In this document: piece by piece, positions 43,214 through 51,941 of the stretch
Layout of the letters: each line of letters opens with the position of its first letter
Numbering within the stretch: the first letter of the stretch is position 1
From: Collinsella sp.
GTDB lineage: Bacteria > Actinomycetota > Coriobacteriia > Coriobacteriales > Coriobacteriaceae
Direction of reading: 5' to 3'
DNA: 64,000 nucleotides
Assembly: GCA_019414515.1 (NCBI GenBank)
Contig: DXLX01000018.1
Location: 1 to 64,000 of the forward strand
Notes under the pieces: model-generated
The model's database searches: none
Seen by the model: only the letters and a program-made list of their open reading frames with translations
Told to the model about the DNA's origin: nothing
Program-made: the position numbers and the translations under genes

Positions 43214-44941
43214 CTACATACGCCCCAATTCGCCCACGATATGGCCCACGCGGTCCTCGGGCTCCTTGACCTCGACACCGTTGTAGCGGAAGAACCGCGC
43301 CGGGTCGTGCATCAGATCCTCGAGCGGCACCAGTACAAAGTCGCGCTCGCCAATGAGTGGATGCGGCAGGCGCAGCTTTTTGCCGCCATGGATCTCGCCG
43401 TCCATCCACAGCAGGTCCAGGTCGATGGTGCGCGGACCGTTGACCTTGGCCTTCTTGGAGCGGTCGCGCCCCAGCTCAGCCTCGATCTTCATAAGCTCGT
43501 CGAGCAGCACCAGCGGCGCCAGCTCGGTCTTGATCTCGATGACGGCGTTGGCAAACGCATCTTGGCGCGTCTCGTAGGCCGGCTCGCTCTCGTAGATGCG
43601 CGAGCAGTTGGACACGCAGGTGAGCGGAATCTCGGCGATCATGTCGCGTGCGGCGCGGATGTTGTCGCAACGATGCCCCAGGTTGGAGCCCACGGCCACA
43701 AACGCACGGCGCGGCTGCGGCTTGGCGACAGCCCAGTAGCCGTTCAGGAAGTGCGCAAAGCCAGTGACGTCGTGCACGCGCACGATGTTGGCACCGGCCT
43801 GGATAGCGCCCAGGCATACGCCAAACGTGGCGGCATCGCGCGCGGCGGCCTCGGTCACGCCCGAGACGGCGCCCACAAAACGCTTGCGCGACACGGCGCA
43901 CATGAGCGGATAGCCCAGCGACGCCATCTTGGCGGTCTCACGCTGGATGACGATATCCTCGTTGGCCGTCTTGCCAAAGCCCGGGCCGGGATCGATGCAG
44001 ATGCGGTCGCGCGACACGCCGGCATGGATGAGCGTGCGGGCCTGGTCGGACAGAAAGCCCATGACACGGCGCATGATGGGCGCCGAATCAGGCAGGGTAA
44101 AGCGGCGGAGCTGCGAGGTGGGCACGTAGGCTTCCTCGCGGCGGGCACTGCGGCGCATCATGGCTGCCAGGTGGTCATTGGGCTCCGGCGCGGGCTCAGG
44201 GGTCGCGACGGCCTCGGCGACAGGGATAGCCTGCTCGGCGGCCGGTGCCTCCTGCTTCTGCTCGTCCGTAGGCTCGGGTGCAGGCTCCGGATCGCCGAAC
44301 GGCAGCGAGGGCTGCACCACGCCACCCGGGAGCTTTGCCTCCGTCTTGGGCTCGCCCAGCAACTTGCCACGGCGACGGCGGGCAGGCTTCTCGGCCTCGC
44401 GCGCAGCCTCGGCGGCCGCCTCGCGCGCCTTTTCGGCAACAAACGCCGCGGCCGAGGTATCGAGCTGCACCGTTGCATGCGCGCGCGTAGGCGCCGCGAC
44501 CTCACCGGCATGCATCACGATGACGCCGCAGGTGCTCGTCGCGACAAACTCGACCATCTTGGGGTCGGTGAAGCCCGTCACGTCGTTGACGATCGAGGCG
44601 CCGCAGCGCACGGCCGCCTTGGCAACCGCCACGTGGCGCGTGTCGATCGAGACGATGGCGCCCTCTTTGGCCAGCGCGCGCACCACGGGCAGCACGCGGC
44701 GAGCCTCCTCGTCGGGGTTGACCGGGGTAAATCCGGGGCGCGTGGACTCGCCGCCCACGTCGATGATGTCGGCGCCAGCGTCGAGCATCGCCAGGCCGTA
44801 CTCGATAGCGGCATCCGGGTCGAAGTGCTCCCCGCCGTCGCTAAACGAATCGGGCGTCACGTTGAGGACGCCCATGATGCGCGGGCGGTCAAAGCTGAGC
44901 TCGTACTTTCCGCACCGCCATGTCTTGCTATCGTTCGCCAT
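43214..44941 (-). CDS. folPK: Dihydropteroate synthase-HPPK fusion with a large insert
   Basis: 575 aa. Residues 15-405 are dihydropteroate synthase (MGVLNVTPDSFSDGG, DVGGESTRPG, then CIDPGPGFGKT and SRKRF), and residues about 412-575 are 6-hydroxymethyl-dihydropterin pyrophosphokinase (VAVGSNLGHR, RTIDLDLLW). Together they perform two consecutive steps of folate synthesis, in the order DHPS then HPPK. The DHPS core is split by about 140 residues (about 148-288) rich in Ala, Glu and Pro with an Arg patch. Normal DHPS has only a short loop here. ATG 44941, behind AGGAGG, is chosen. DHPS is the sulfonamide target. Confidence 0.93.
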   Translation of the reverse strand: MANDSKTWRCGKYELSFDRPRIMGVLNVTPDSFSDGGEHFDPDAAIEYGLAMLDAGADIIDVGGESTRPGFTPVNPDEEARRVLPVVRALAKEGAIVSIDTRHVAVAKAAVRCGASIVNDVTGFTDPKMVEFVATSTCGVIVMHAGEVAAPTRAHATVQLDTSAAAFVAEKAREAAAEAAREAEKPARRRRGKLLGEPKTEAKLPGGVVQPSLPFGDPEPAPEPTDEQKQEAPAAEQAIPVAEAVATPEPAPEPNDHLAAMMRRSARREEAYVPTSQLRRFTLPDSAPIMRRVMGFLSDQARTLIHAGVSRDRICIDPGPGFGKTANEDIVIQRETAKMASLGYPLMCAVSRKRFVGAVSGVTEAAARDAATFGVCLGAIQAGANIVRVHDVTGFAHFLNGYWAVAKPQPRRAFVAVGSNLGHRCDNIRAARDMIAEIPLTCVSNCSRIYESEPAYETRQDAFANAVIEIKTELAPLVLLDELMKIEAELGRDRSKKAKVNGPRTIDLDLLWMDGEIHGGKKLRLPHPLIGERDFVLVPLEDLMHDPARFFRYNGVEVKEPEDRVGHIVGELGRM

Positions 44942-45035
44942 GAACATCCTCCTAAAATGCCCGCGCCGCCGCGCTCGGGCGCAGGCGGCGGGGTTGCTTT
45001 GCAATCAGTCTTTCTATTGTATCCGCGCACACGGG

Positions 45036-45788
45036 CTAGAACGCAAACGCGGCCGCGATGTCGCAAGAAATCAGCAGGTCGGCATTTGCATCCTGATCGG
45101 TGGGAGCAAGATTGCAAATGGCCAGCGTATCGCCGGTAAAGTAGCGCGTAAGGCCCGCCGCCGGATACACCACGAGCGAGGTCCCGCCCACAATGAGGGC
45201 ATCGGCCGCGGCAATGGCGGCGACGGCGCCGGTCAGCACACGCTCATCGAGCGGCTCCTCGTAGAGCACCACATCGGGCTTAATACGCCCGCCGCACGCA
45301 GGACACACGGGCACACCCGCGGCGTCCTCGTGCTCGCGCGAGCAAATCCACTCGGCGCTATAGACCGCGCCGCACGACTGGCAAATGTTGCGATGGACCG
45401 ATCCGTGCAGCTCGAACACGCGCTGCGAGCCTGCCATCTGATGCAGGCCGTCGATATTTTGCGTCACCACGGCATTTAGCTTGCCGGCGCGCTCCAGCTC
45501 GGCCAGCTTGGTGTGGCAGCGGTTGGGCTTAGCGCCAAGCGCGATCATCTTGGTGCGGTAGAAGTCGAAAAACTCAGCCGGGTGCGCCTCGTAAAAGCTA
45601 TGCGAGAGCATGGTCTCGGGCGGATAGGCAAACTGCTGGTGGTATAGGCCGTCCACGCTGCGGAAATCGGGGATGCCACTCGCCGTGGAAACGCCCGCGC
45701 CGCCAAAGAAGACCACGCGCTTGTGGGTGCCGAACAGCTCCGCCAGCGCGGCGGAGGCCTGCTTGGGATCCGTTATCGCCTGCGTCAT
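45036..45788 (-). CDS. cobB: Sir2-family NAD-dependent protein deacylase
   Basis: 250 aa. Rossmann-fold motif GAGVSTASGIPDFRS, catalytic TQNIDGLHQMAGS with the active-site His in LHGS, and a zinc finger of four Cys (CQSCG... CPACGG). These are all the hallmarks of an active sirtuin that deacetylates lysines (for example acetyl-CoA synthetase) at the cost of NAD+. GGAGG precedes ATG 45788. It stands about 95 bases upstream of folPK on the same strand and may share its transcript. Confidence 0.94.
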   Translation of the reverse strand: MTQAITDPKQASAALAELFGTHKRVVFFGGAGVSTASGIPDFRSVDGLYHQQFAYPPETMLSHSFYEAHPAEFFDFYRTKMIALGAKPNRCHTKLAELERAGKLNAVVTQNIDGLHQMAGSQRVFELHGSVHRNICQSCGAVYSAEWICSREHEDAAGVPVCPACGGRIKPDVVLYEEPLDERVLTGAVAAIAAADALIVGGTSLVVYPAAGLTRYFTGDTLAICNLAPTDQDANADLLISCDIAAAFAF

Positions 45789-45924
45789 ATGAGTCCTCCG
45801 TCCTTGTTGGTCGGATGGCGGCGGGCGCTTGCCCGGCGCGCAGCCTTTGGATCGACACGCGCGGAGCCCACCACCGCCCCTGTTGCGCTAATCTTAAGCC
45901 TGCCAACCCCGTCGAAAGGACACC

Positions 45925-46743
45925 ATGCCTCAGACTTACACTTTCGCCTCGTGGAACGTCAACGGCCTGCGCGCCGTGCTCAAAAAGGACCCGAGCTTTA
46001 TCCAAATCGCGCAAGAACTCGATGTCGATATCTTGGCGCTGCAGGAGACCAAGCTGCAGGAGGGCCAGGTCGATATTGACCTGCCCGGCTATCACCAAAC
46101 CTGGAGCTACGCCGAGCGTAAAGGCTATTCGGGCACCGCAGTCTTTAGCCGCCAGGAACCGCTGCGCGTGCTACGCGCCGACGCACTGCTGCCCTACGCC
46201 GGCGAGGGCGAGGCGGCCGAGCTCGTCGCCCAAGCCGCAACCGAGGGCCGCGTCTGTGCGCTCGAGTTCGACAAGTTTTGGTTCGTGGATGTCTACACGC
46301 CCAACGCCCAAAATGAGCTCGCGCGCATCGATGTGCGTATGGCCTGGGACGATGCCTACCGCGGCTTTTTGAACGCGCTCGAGCGCGAGACCGGCAAGCC
46401 CGTCGTAACCTGCGGCGACTTTAACGTGGCGCACGAGGAGATCGACCTTAAGAACCCCAAGTCCAACCGCGGCAACGCCGGCTTTTCGGACGAGGAGCGC
46501 GGCAAGTTTACCGAGCTGCTCGACGCCGGCTTCACCGATACCTGGCGCGCGGCAAACCCCGACGTCGAGGGCGTCTACAGCTGGTGGAGCTACCGCTTTA
46601 ATGCCCGTAAGAACAACGCCGGCTGGCGCATCGATTACTTCCTGGTAAGTGATTCAATCGCCGCCGACGTTCGCGACACCGGTATCCGTGGCGACATCTT
46701 CGGCAGCGACCACTGTCCCGTCACCCTCACCCTAGAGTTCTAG
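45925..46743 (+). CDS. xth: Exodeoxyribonuclease III (AP endonuclease)
   Basis: 272 aa. Endonuclease/exonuclease/phosphatase fold with the ExoA/XthA motifs FASWNVNGLRA, LQETKLQEG, DVYTPNA, CGDFNVAHEEIDL and GSDHCPV at the end. It cuts DNA at abasic sites in base excision repair and has 3' to 5' exonuclease activity. AAAGGA stands before ATG 45925. It is divergent from the sirtuin. Confidence 0.95.
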   Translation: MPQTYTFASWNVNGLRAVLKKDPSFIQIAQELDVDILALQETKLQEGQVDIDLPGYHQTWSYAERKGYSGTAVFSRQEPLRVLRADALLPYAGEGEAAELVAQAATEGRVCALEFDKFWFVDVYTPNAQNELARIDVRMAWDDAYRGFLNALERETGKPVVTCGDFNVAHEEIDLKNPKSNRGNAGFSDEERGKFTELLDAGFTDTWRAANPDVEGVYSWWSYRFNARKNNAGWRIDYFLVSDSIAADVRDTGIRGDIFGSDHCPVTLTLEF

Positions 46744-46800
46744 CCCCAACTGACCCCCTGGGGACGGAGGAAAAGGGATCATCTGACCTCGTCCCCCTAT

Positions 46801-46867
46801 AAGTTGCGGTGAAATAGTTCCTGCTTCGGCCCCAAACAGCCAAACGAGAACTATTCCACCGCAAGTT
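46801..46867. repeat. Intergenic inverted repeat after exonuclease III
   Basis: Arms 46801-46820 and 46848-46867 (AAGTTGCGGTGAAATAGTTC and its complement) agree at 18 of 20 positions around a 27-base loop. Immediately upstream (46759-46785) is GGGGACGGAGGAAAAGGGATCAT, whose complement TTTTCCTCCGTCCCC recurs beside the three-stem elements near 23.2 and 31.2 kb (only the shared 15-mer matches well). Confidence 0.75.
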
Positions 46868-46888
46868 CGTAAGGGAACGCAGCCAGCC

Positions 46889-47602
46889 CTACAGTCCGTA
46901 CTTCACGACGACGCGGTTGATCCGTCGACACCAGGGCCTGTACAGGGCGGCTAAGAACACGCAGGTCGCGAGGCCGTGTGTGATATCGAACGGCACTGCC
47001 GTGGCAAGACGCGCCACGGCGCCCGCCCACGTGAGCGGCTGCACAAAACCGATGATGTCGTAGGCGTTGATTACCACGCCGTAGAGCAGGCCCGATGCAA
47101 AGCCGTACGCCATCAGCGCCGGCATGCGCGCGGTTCCATCCGCACGGTCGAACGCGCCCGCATGCGCCAGCGCGCCGCCAACATAGCCAACCAGGCCCCA
47201 GGCATACATCTGCCATGGCGTCCACATGCCCTGTCCAAAAAAGAAGTTGCTGGTCAGCGCCGCCAGCGCACCGACCATAAAGCCGTTACGACGACCGAGC
47301 GTCGCCCCGGCGATAATGGCGATGGCACTCACAGGTTTAAAGTCGGGAATGGGGCCAAACAAGATGCGCCCCGCCGCGGCCAACGCCGCCAAAACCAGCG
47401 TTGGCATAATCTGGCGCAGGCCCGGTCGCGACGCCTCGTAGCCCGCAAAGAACAACGCAAGCACCAGCGCCACCACGACAAGCATGGCAAGCGCCGCCTG
47501 CTCAACGCCCGCCAGCAACGCCGCGGCCATTACCGCCGGCACCGCCAGCAGCAGTGGGATCTCCAGTTTTGCTAGTAGGCGCGAGACGCGATAATCCGTC
47601 AT
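46889..47602 (-). CDS. ECF transporter substrate-binding (S) component, CbrT-like
   Basis: 237 aa, six or more helices. The segment from GRILFGPIPDFKPVSAIAII to TSNFFFGQGMWTPWQMYAWG closely follows the pattern of the cobalamin S component CbrT (small residues, PIPxxKP, FFFGQGxWTPWQM). Cobalamin or a related compound is therefore the likely cargo, but S components are versatile and the assignment is by eye. The start ATG 47602 overlaps the end of the ATPase gene. Operon order on this strand is T, A-A', S. Confidence 0.82.
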   Translation of the reverse strand: MTDYRVSRLLAKLEIPLLLAVPAVMAAALLAGVEQAALAMLVVVALVLALFFAGYEASRPGLRQIMPTLVLAALAAAGRILFGPIPDFKPVSAIAIIAGATLGRRNGFMVGALAALTSNFFFGQGMWTPWQMYAWGLVGYVGGALAHAGAFDRADGTARMPALMAYGFASGLLYGVVINAYDIIGFVQPLTWAGAVARLATAVPFDITHGLATCVFLAALYRPWCRRINRVVVKYGL

Positions 47603-47606
47603 CCCA

Positions 47607-49250
47607 TCACGCCCTGTAGAACACGTTGTCGGCAAAAAAGTCGGTCGGCGGCTCCATGCAGGCAATCTCACCGTCGAATATCATGGCAATGTCATCGGCA
47701 ACCTGCTCGGCAAAATCCAGGTCGTGCGTGGCCATGATGACGGTGCCGCCAGCCTCTGCATGGTCACGCAGAGCGCGGGCAATGATGCGGCGGCTGGTCA
47801 GGTCCAAACCCTTGGTGGGCTCATCGAGCAACAGCAGCTCGGGGCCAATCAGAAGCAGTTTTGCCAACGCAAGCAGTTGACGCTGCCCGCCCGAAAGATC
47901 GTACGGGTGGCGCCCATCCAGGCCGTCCAATCCCAGCTGCGCCGCGCGCTCCTGGGCCGCGCCCTCGTCATACCCGCAGGTCGAAGCCCATTCCATCAGC
48001 TCATCGCGCACTGTCTCGGCAACCAGCAACGCCTTGGGATTCTGAGGCAGCAGTGCCGTCGAGGCAGCCCCGCGCTCCATATGCCCACGCTGCAACTTGA
48101 CCGTCTTGGCCAGCACCGAAAGCATTGTCGACTTGCCGCAACCGTTGCCGCCCACAACCGCATGCACCGCGCCTGCCGAAAACGACGCATCGAGTCCGCG
48201 CAGCACCCAGCCGGACGCCCGATCGTAGCGAAACCAGCTCCCTGCCAGGGTGGTAGCCGACCCAGCGTGCATTTTTGGGAGAATTCGGCATCCACCGGCG
48301 CGCGATGGCGCCCCCGAGTCACCCTGCGGCAGTATTTGCGCCTCAAATTCACCCGATTTGTCCGATTTCAGCCATTTTTCTGCACCCGGAGCGCCCGCGC
48401 GCGGGTCCAAAGAGCCCAGCTGGCCACTGGCGCTGCTGAAAACTCCGTTTTTTGCACGCCGCGAGGCACCCCACCCTGACGCCTCGCCAGAAAACAGCTC
48501 TTCACGATGCCCCAGGGAGGCAATGTCGGCCACCTCGCACACGCGTCCGTCTTCAATCCGATACGCGCACGTCGCGTATTCGAGCATCGGACGTGGCTGA
48601 TGCGTTGCCACGACAACCGTGCAGCCCAGCTCGCGATTCACGCGGAACAGCGCATGCAGAAAACTCTTCTCGGCAACGGGATCCAGTTGGGACGTGGGCT
48701 CGTCGAGCAGCAGCACGCGTGGGCGCAACGCCAGCACAGCCGCCAGCGACAGCAGCTGTTTGCGTCCACCCGAAAGCGTATCGGTATCGCGGTGGAGCCA
48801 ATCCTCCAACCCAAAGAAATAGCTGGTCTCGGCCACGCGACGGCGCATCTCGTCGCGCGACATGCCTAAGTTTTCCAGACCAAACGCCATCTCGTGCCAC
48901 ACGGCTTCGCACACGATCTGGTTCTCGGGGTCCTGAAACACATAGCCCACGCGCTCCGCGGACGCCCGAACATCCATGTCGGCAACGCTCTCGCCCAGCA
49001 CGCGCAGCTCGCCAGCGCATTCGCCCGTCGGCGAAATCTCGGGTTTGAGCAGCGAGAGCAACGTTGACTTACCCGACCCCGTACCACCTACCAGCAGCGC
49101 AAACGCCCCTTGGGGAACAGACCAGTCGAGCCCGTCGAGCACCGGCGCCTCGGCCCCGGGGTAGGCAAAGCGCAGACCCCGCGCTTCAATCGCCGGCGTA
49201 TCCGAGCCGCACACCATGCCCGCCATCATGCTTCCGTCCAACCGGGTCAT
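47607..49250 (-). CDS. Fused ECF transporter ATPase (EcfA-EcfA')
   Basis: 547 aa with two nucleotide-binding domains. The first (about 20-250) has Walker A GGTGSGKST, signature LSGGRKQLL and Walker B VLLLDEPTSQLD; the second (about 340-540) has GGNGCGKST, LSGGQRQLL and LLLLDEPTKGLD. ECF transporters usually encode the two as separate proteins. The linker (about 255-340) is long and odd, with KWLKSDKSGEFEAQILPQGD and its surroundings unlike ABC sequence and coded by T-rich DNA. The start ATG 49250 overlaps the stop of the T gene (TGATG). Confidence 0.9.
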   Translation of the reverse strand: MTRLDGSMMAGMVCGSDTPAIEARGLRFAYPGAEAPVLDGLDWSVPQGAFALLVGGTGSGKSTLLSLLKPEISPTGECAGELRVLGESVADMDVRASAERVGYVFQDPENQIVCEAVWHEMAFGLENLGMSRDEMRRRVAETSYFFGLEDWLHRDTDTLSGGRKQLLSLAAVLALRPRVLLLDEPTSQLDPVAEKSFLHALFRVNRELGCTVVVATHQPRPMLEYATCAYRIEDGRVCEVADIASLGHREELFSGEASGWGASRRAKNGVFSSASGQLGSLDPRAGAPGAEKWLKSDKSGEFEAQILPQGDSGAPSRAGGCRILPKMHAGSATTLAGSWFRYDRASGWVLRGLDASFSAGAVHAVVGGNGCGKSTMLSVLAKTVKLQRGHMERGAASTALLPQNPKALLVAETVRDELMEWASTCGYDEGAAQERAAQLGLDGLDGRHPYDLSGGQRQLLALAKLLLIGPELLLLDEPTKGLDLTSRRIIARALRDHAEAGGTVIMATHDLDFAEQVADDIAMIFDGEIACMEPPTDFFADNVFYRA

Positions 49251-50143
49251 CAGCCAAACCTCTTCTCGTCAATCGCGTGCAGCACACAGGGCAGCGCCAT
49301 CCAGGCCGCGTATACAACATAGCCCAGCCACGGCGCGGGCACCGAAAGCTGCGGGTAAAACGAATACTGCGTTGTCGCGGTCCATGCCACTGCCACCGCG
49401 GCGGCACCAAACAGCGCGAGCTCGACCAGCGCGGCAACGTCGCTGCGTCCCAGTCGATACCGCGCGTACGTCGTACGGCGCGACGCAGCACCCCACCCGC
49501 GCGAGCGCATGGCATCCGCGCGCTCAAGCGAATCTTCCATGCCCCAGCCCATCAGCACGCTCGACGCCCGCAGGCGCGATCGCACGGGATCGGCGGGCGC
49601 ACGCCCCGGCACATCGATCGCGTCCTGCACCGCCAGCACCGTACGGCCGCGGCGCAAAAACTGCGGGATAAGCCGCATACACATCGAGATCATGAGCGCG
49701 AGCACCGGCGCGGCGTTGCCCAACAGTGCGAGCACCTTGTCGTATTCGAGCATCGACGCCGCCGCCTCAAACCACAGCACGCTCGCCACAAACAGCCCGC
49801 CCATGCACAGGCCGTAAACCATGCTCTCCAGATACACCGCGCGCATGCCAATACGAAACAGCTCCGTCGAGCCCGAGGCGCTAAACAGCGGATTGAGCAC
49901 CGCGATGATCAAAATCACTGGCAGCTGCCAGCGAAGCGCCCCCAACGTGCGCGCAGCACCGCGCGTCGCAAACCCGTACGCCAACCCACCCGCAAGCGAC
50001 AGCGCGATCAACACCGGTTGCATCGAGAACATGGTGAGCCCCAACGTCAGCACCATGTAGAGCGCCGGAACTGCCGGATGCGACATCGAAAATGCCCCCA
50101 CGGGCTCGGCGCCCGAACCCTCTCGTATGTTGTCCATAGGCAT
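49250..50143 (-). CDS. ECF transporter transmembrane (T) component
   Basis: 297 aa. Five or six helices; the cytoplasmic coupling helices carry the Ala-Arg-Gly type motifs, here DAMRSRGWGAASRRTTYAR and earlier EDSLERADAMRSRG, which bind the ATPases. It joins the S component to the fused ATPase. First gene of the operon, divergent from glmU. Start ATG 50143 stands behind GGGAGGGCGGGG; ATG 50137 is also possible. In the 193 bases upstream I saw no cobalamin riboswitch. Confidence 0.88.
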   Translation of the reverse strand: MPMDNIREGSGAEPVGAFSMSHPAVPALYMVLTLGLTMFSMQPVLIALSLAGGLAYGFATRGAARTLGALRWQLPVILIIAVLNPLFSASGSTELFRIGMRAVYLESMVYGLCMGGLFVASVLWFEAAASMLEYDKVLALLGNAAPVLALMISMCMRLIPQFLRRGRTVLAVQDAIDVPGRAPADPVRSRLRASSVLMGWGMEDSLERADAMRSRGWGAASRRTTYARYRLGRSDVAALVELALFGAAAVAVAWTATTQYSFYPQLSVPAPWLGYVVYAAWMALPCVLHAIDEKRFG

Positions 50144-50336
50144 CCCCGCCCTCCCGCCAAATCACCGACGCCGAAGCACTGCCGGCACCGCCCGCAAGCA
50201 GCGCAAACACCACACCAGCGGCCCAAGCCTCAGCTGCCGCGCATCAATCGTTACGCGCTCATCATATGCCTGCGGTATCATATTGCGCCGTGTATCGTTT
50301 CCAAACACACGTCTCTATAACGTAACAGGAGATCAC

Positions 50337-51749
50337 ATGGACGCAACCGCAATTATCCTCGCCGCCGGCGAGGGCACCCGCATGAAGTCGAACCACTGCA
50401 AGGTTTCGCACAAGATCCTGGGCAAGCCCATGGTTCAGTGGATCGTCGACGCTACCATCAAGGCCGGCTGCAGCCGCGTCGTGGTCGTCATCGGCAGCCA
50501 TGCCGACGAGATGCGCGCCCTCATCGATGGCGCCTACGCCAACAGCGCCACCAAGGTCGAGTGCGTCGAGCAGACCGAGCGCCTGGGCACCGGCCACGCC
50601 GTCAAGGTCGCGCTCGAGGCCTGCGGCATCACGCAAGGCCCCGTCGTCGTGCTCAACGGCGACCTGCCGCTCATCACCGCCGACACCGTCGCCAAGTTCG
50701 CGCAGACCGTCGCCACCGGCGAGCTCGCCTGCACCGTCATGACCATGACCCCGCCCGATCCCTTTGGCTACGGCCGCATCAAGCTGGGCGCCGATGGTCA
50801 GATCGAGCGCATCATCGAGCAGAAGGACTGCACGCCCGAGCAGGCCGCCACGCTGCTGGAGTGCAACGCCGGCTGCTACGCCTTCGACGGCGCGCAGCTT
50901 GCCGCCCACATCAACGAGATCGGCAACGACAACGCACAGTCCGAGTACTACCTGCCCGACATGCTCGAAATCCTCAAGGGTCACGGCCAGGCGGTCTCCA
51001 TCTTCCACTGTGACGACTACCGCGACGGCCTGGGCGTCAACAGCCGCATCCAGCTCGCGCAGCTCACCGCCATCGCGCGCGACCGCATCAACGAGCACTG
51101 GATGGCCGAGGGCGTTACCTTCATCGACCCCACGCAGGCCTGGATCGGCCCCGACGCCGTCATCGGCCGCGACACCGTCGTGTGGCCGCAGACGCACCTG
51201 ATCGGCCACGTCACCGTGGGCGAGGAGTGCCAGCTCGGCCCCAACAGCCGCCTCACCGACACCACCGTCGGCAGCGGCTGCACCATCGATGAGACCATCG
51301 CCATCGAGGCCGTCATCGAGAACGGCGTCGACTGCGGCCCGCGCGCCTACCTGCGCCCGGGCACCCACATGCTCGACGGTTCCAAGGCCGGCACGCACGT
51401 GGAGATCAAGAAGTCCACGATCGGCGAGGGCTCCAAGGTTCCGCACCTGTCCTACATCGGCGACACCACCATGGGCTCCGGCGTCAACGTGGGCGCGGGC
51501 TCCATCACCTGCAACTACGACGGCGTGCACAAGCACAAGACCGTCATCGGCAAGGATGCCTTCATCGGTTCCGACACCATGATGGTCGCGCCCGCCCAGA
51601 TCGGCGACGGCGCGCTCGTGGCTGCCGGCTCCGTCATCACCGAGCCGGTCCCGGCAGACGCGCTCGGACTGGGCCGCGCCCGTCAGGTAAATATTGAGGG
51701 CTGGGCCGCCGATTACCGCCGCCGCCTGCACGAGGACGACGAGGTATAA
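50337..51749 (+). CDS. glmU: Bifunctional UDP-GlcNAc pyrophosphorylase/GlcN-1-P acetyltransferase
   Basis: 470 aa. The N-terminal uridylyltransferase (about 1-230) has ILAAGEGTRMKS, with LGTGHAVK and LNGDLPL; the C-terminal left-handed beta-helix acetyltransferase (about 250-450) has hexapeptide repeats and SYIGDTTMGSGVNVGAGS, with CNYDG at the active site. It makes UDP-GlcNAc for peptidoglycan. ATG 50337 is chosen for its AGGAG site; the frame upstream to 50127 lacks one. It starts a conserved glmU-prs-pth run. Confidence 0.97.
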   Translation: MDATAIILAAGEGTRMKSNHCKVSHKILGKPMVQWIVDATIKAGCSRVVVVIGSHADEMRALIDGAYANSATKVECVEQTERLGTGHAVKVALEACGITQGPVVVLNGDLPLITADTVAKFAQTVATGELACTVMTMTPPDPFGYGRIKLGADGQIERIIEQKDCTPEQAATLLECNAGCYAFDGAQLAAHINEIGNDNAQSEYYLPDMLEILKGHGQAVSIFHCDDYRDGLGVNSRIQLAQLTAIARDRINEHWMAEGVTFIDPTQAWIGPDAVIGRDTVVWPQTHLIGHVTVGEECQLGPNSRLTDTTVGSGCTIDETIAIEAVIENGVDCGPRAYLRPGTHMLDGSKAGTHVEIKKSTIGEGSKVPHLSYIGDTTMGSGVNVGAGSITCNYDGVHKHKTVIGKDAFIGSDTMMVAPAQIGDGALVAAGSVITEPVPADALGLGRARQVNIEGWAADYRRRLHEDDEV

Positions 51750-51767
51750 CGTTTTACCAAGCATCTA

Positions 51768-51798
51768 AGGAGCTGTTCCATGGGGACGGCTCCTTTTT
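51768..51798 (+). terminator. Terminator after glmU
   Basis: AAGGAGC at the left pairs with GCTCCTT at the right, with a looser middle TGTTCCATGGGGACG, followed by TTTTCT. It lies 20 bases after the stop. Confidence 0.7.
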
Positions 51799-51941
51799 CT
51801 ATCGTGACCTGCGCGACCGGATGAGTGGTCGGTTCGTGTCCGTTGACGGTAAAGACGTTATCAAGACCCGAATAACCCCGCCGCACGGTTACAATGCAAA
51901 AAGGCATCTATATGGCATTCGATGTATAAAGGAGAAGGGTA

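Noticed and set aside
42455..45139. Open frame of about 890 codons on the plus strand
   Set aside because: Antisense to folPK and the biotin-ligase-like gene, both with clear motifs; no ribosome site or domain.
50144..50336. Cobalamin riboswitch before the ECF operon, or a short extra gene starting near 50213
   Set aside because: The gap is too short and lacks the B12-box; the short frame overlaps the T-component gene out of phase and has no ATG or ribosome site.
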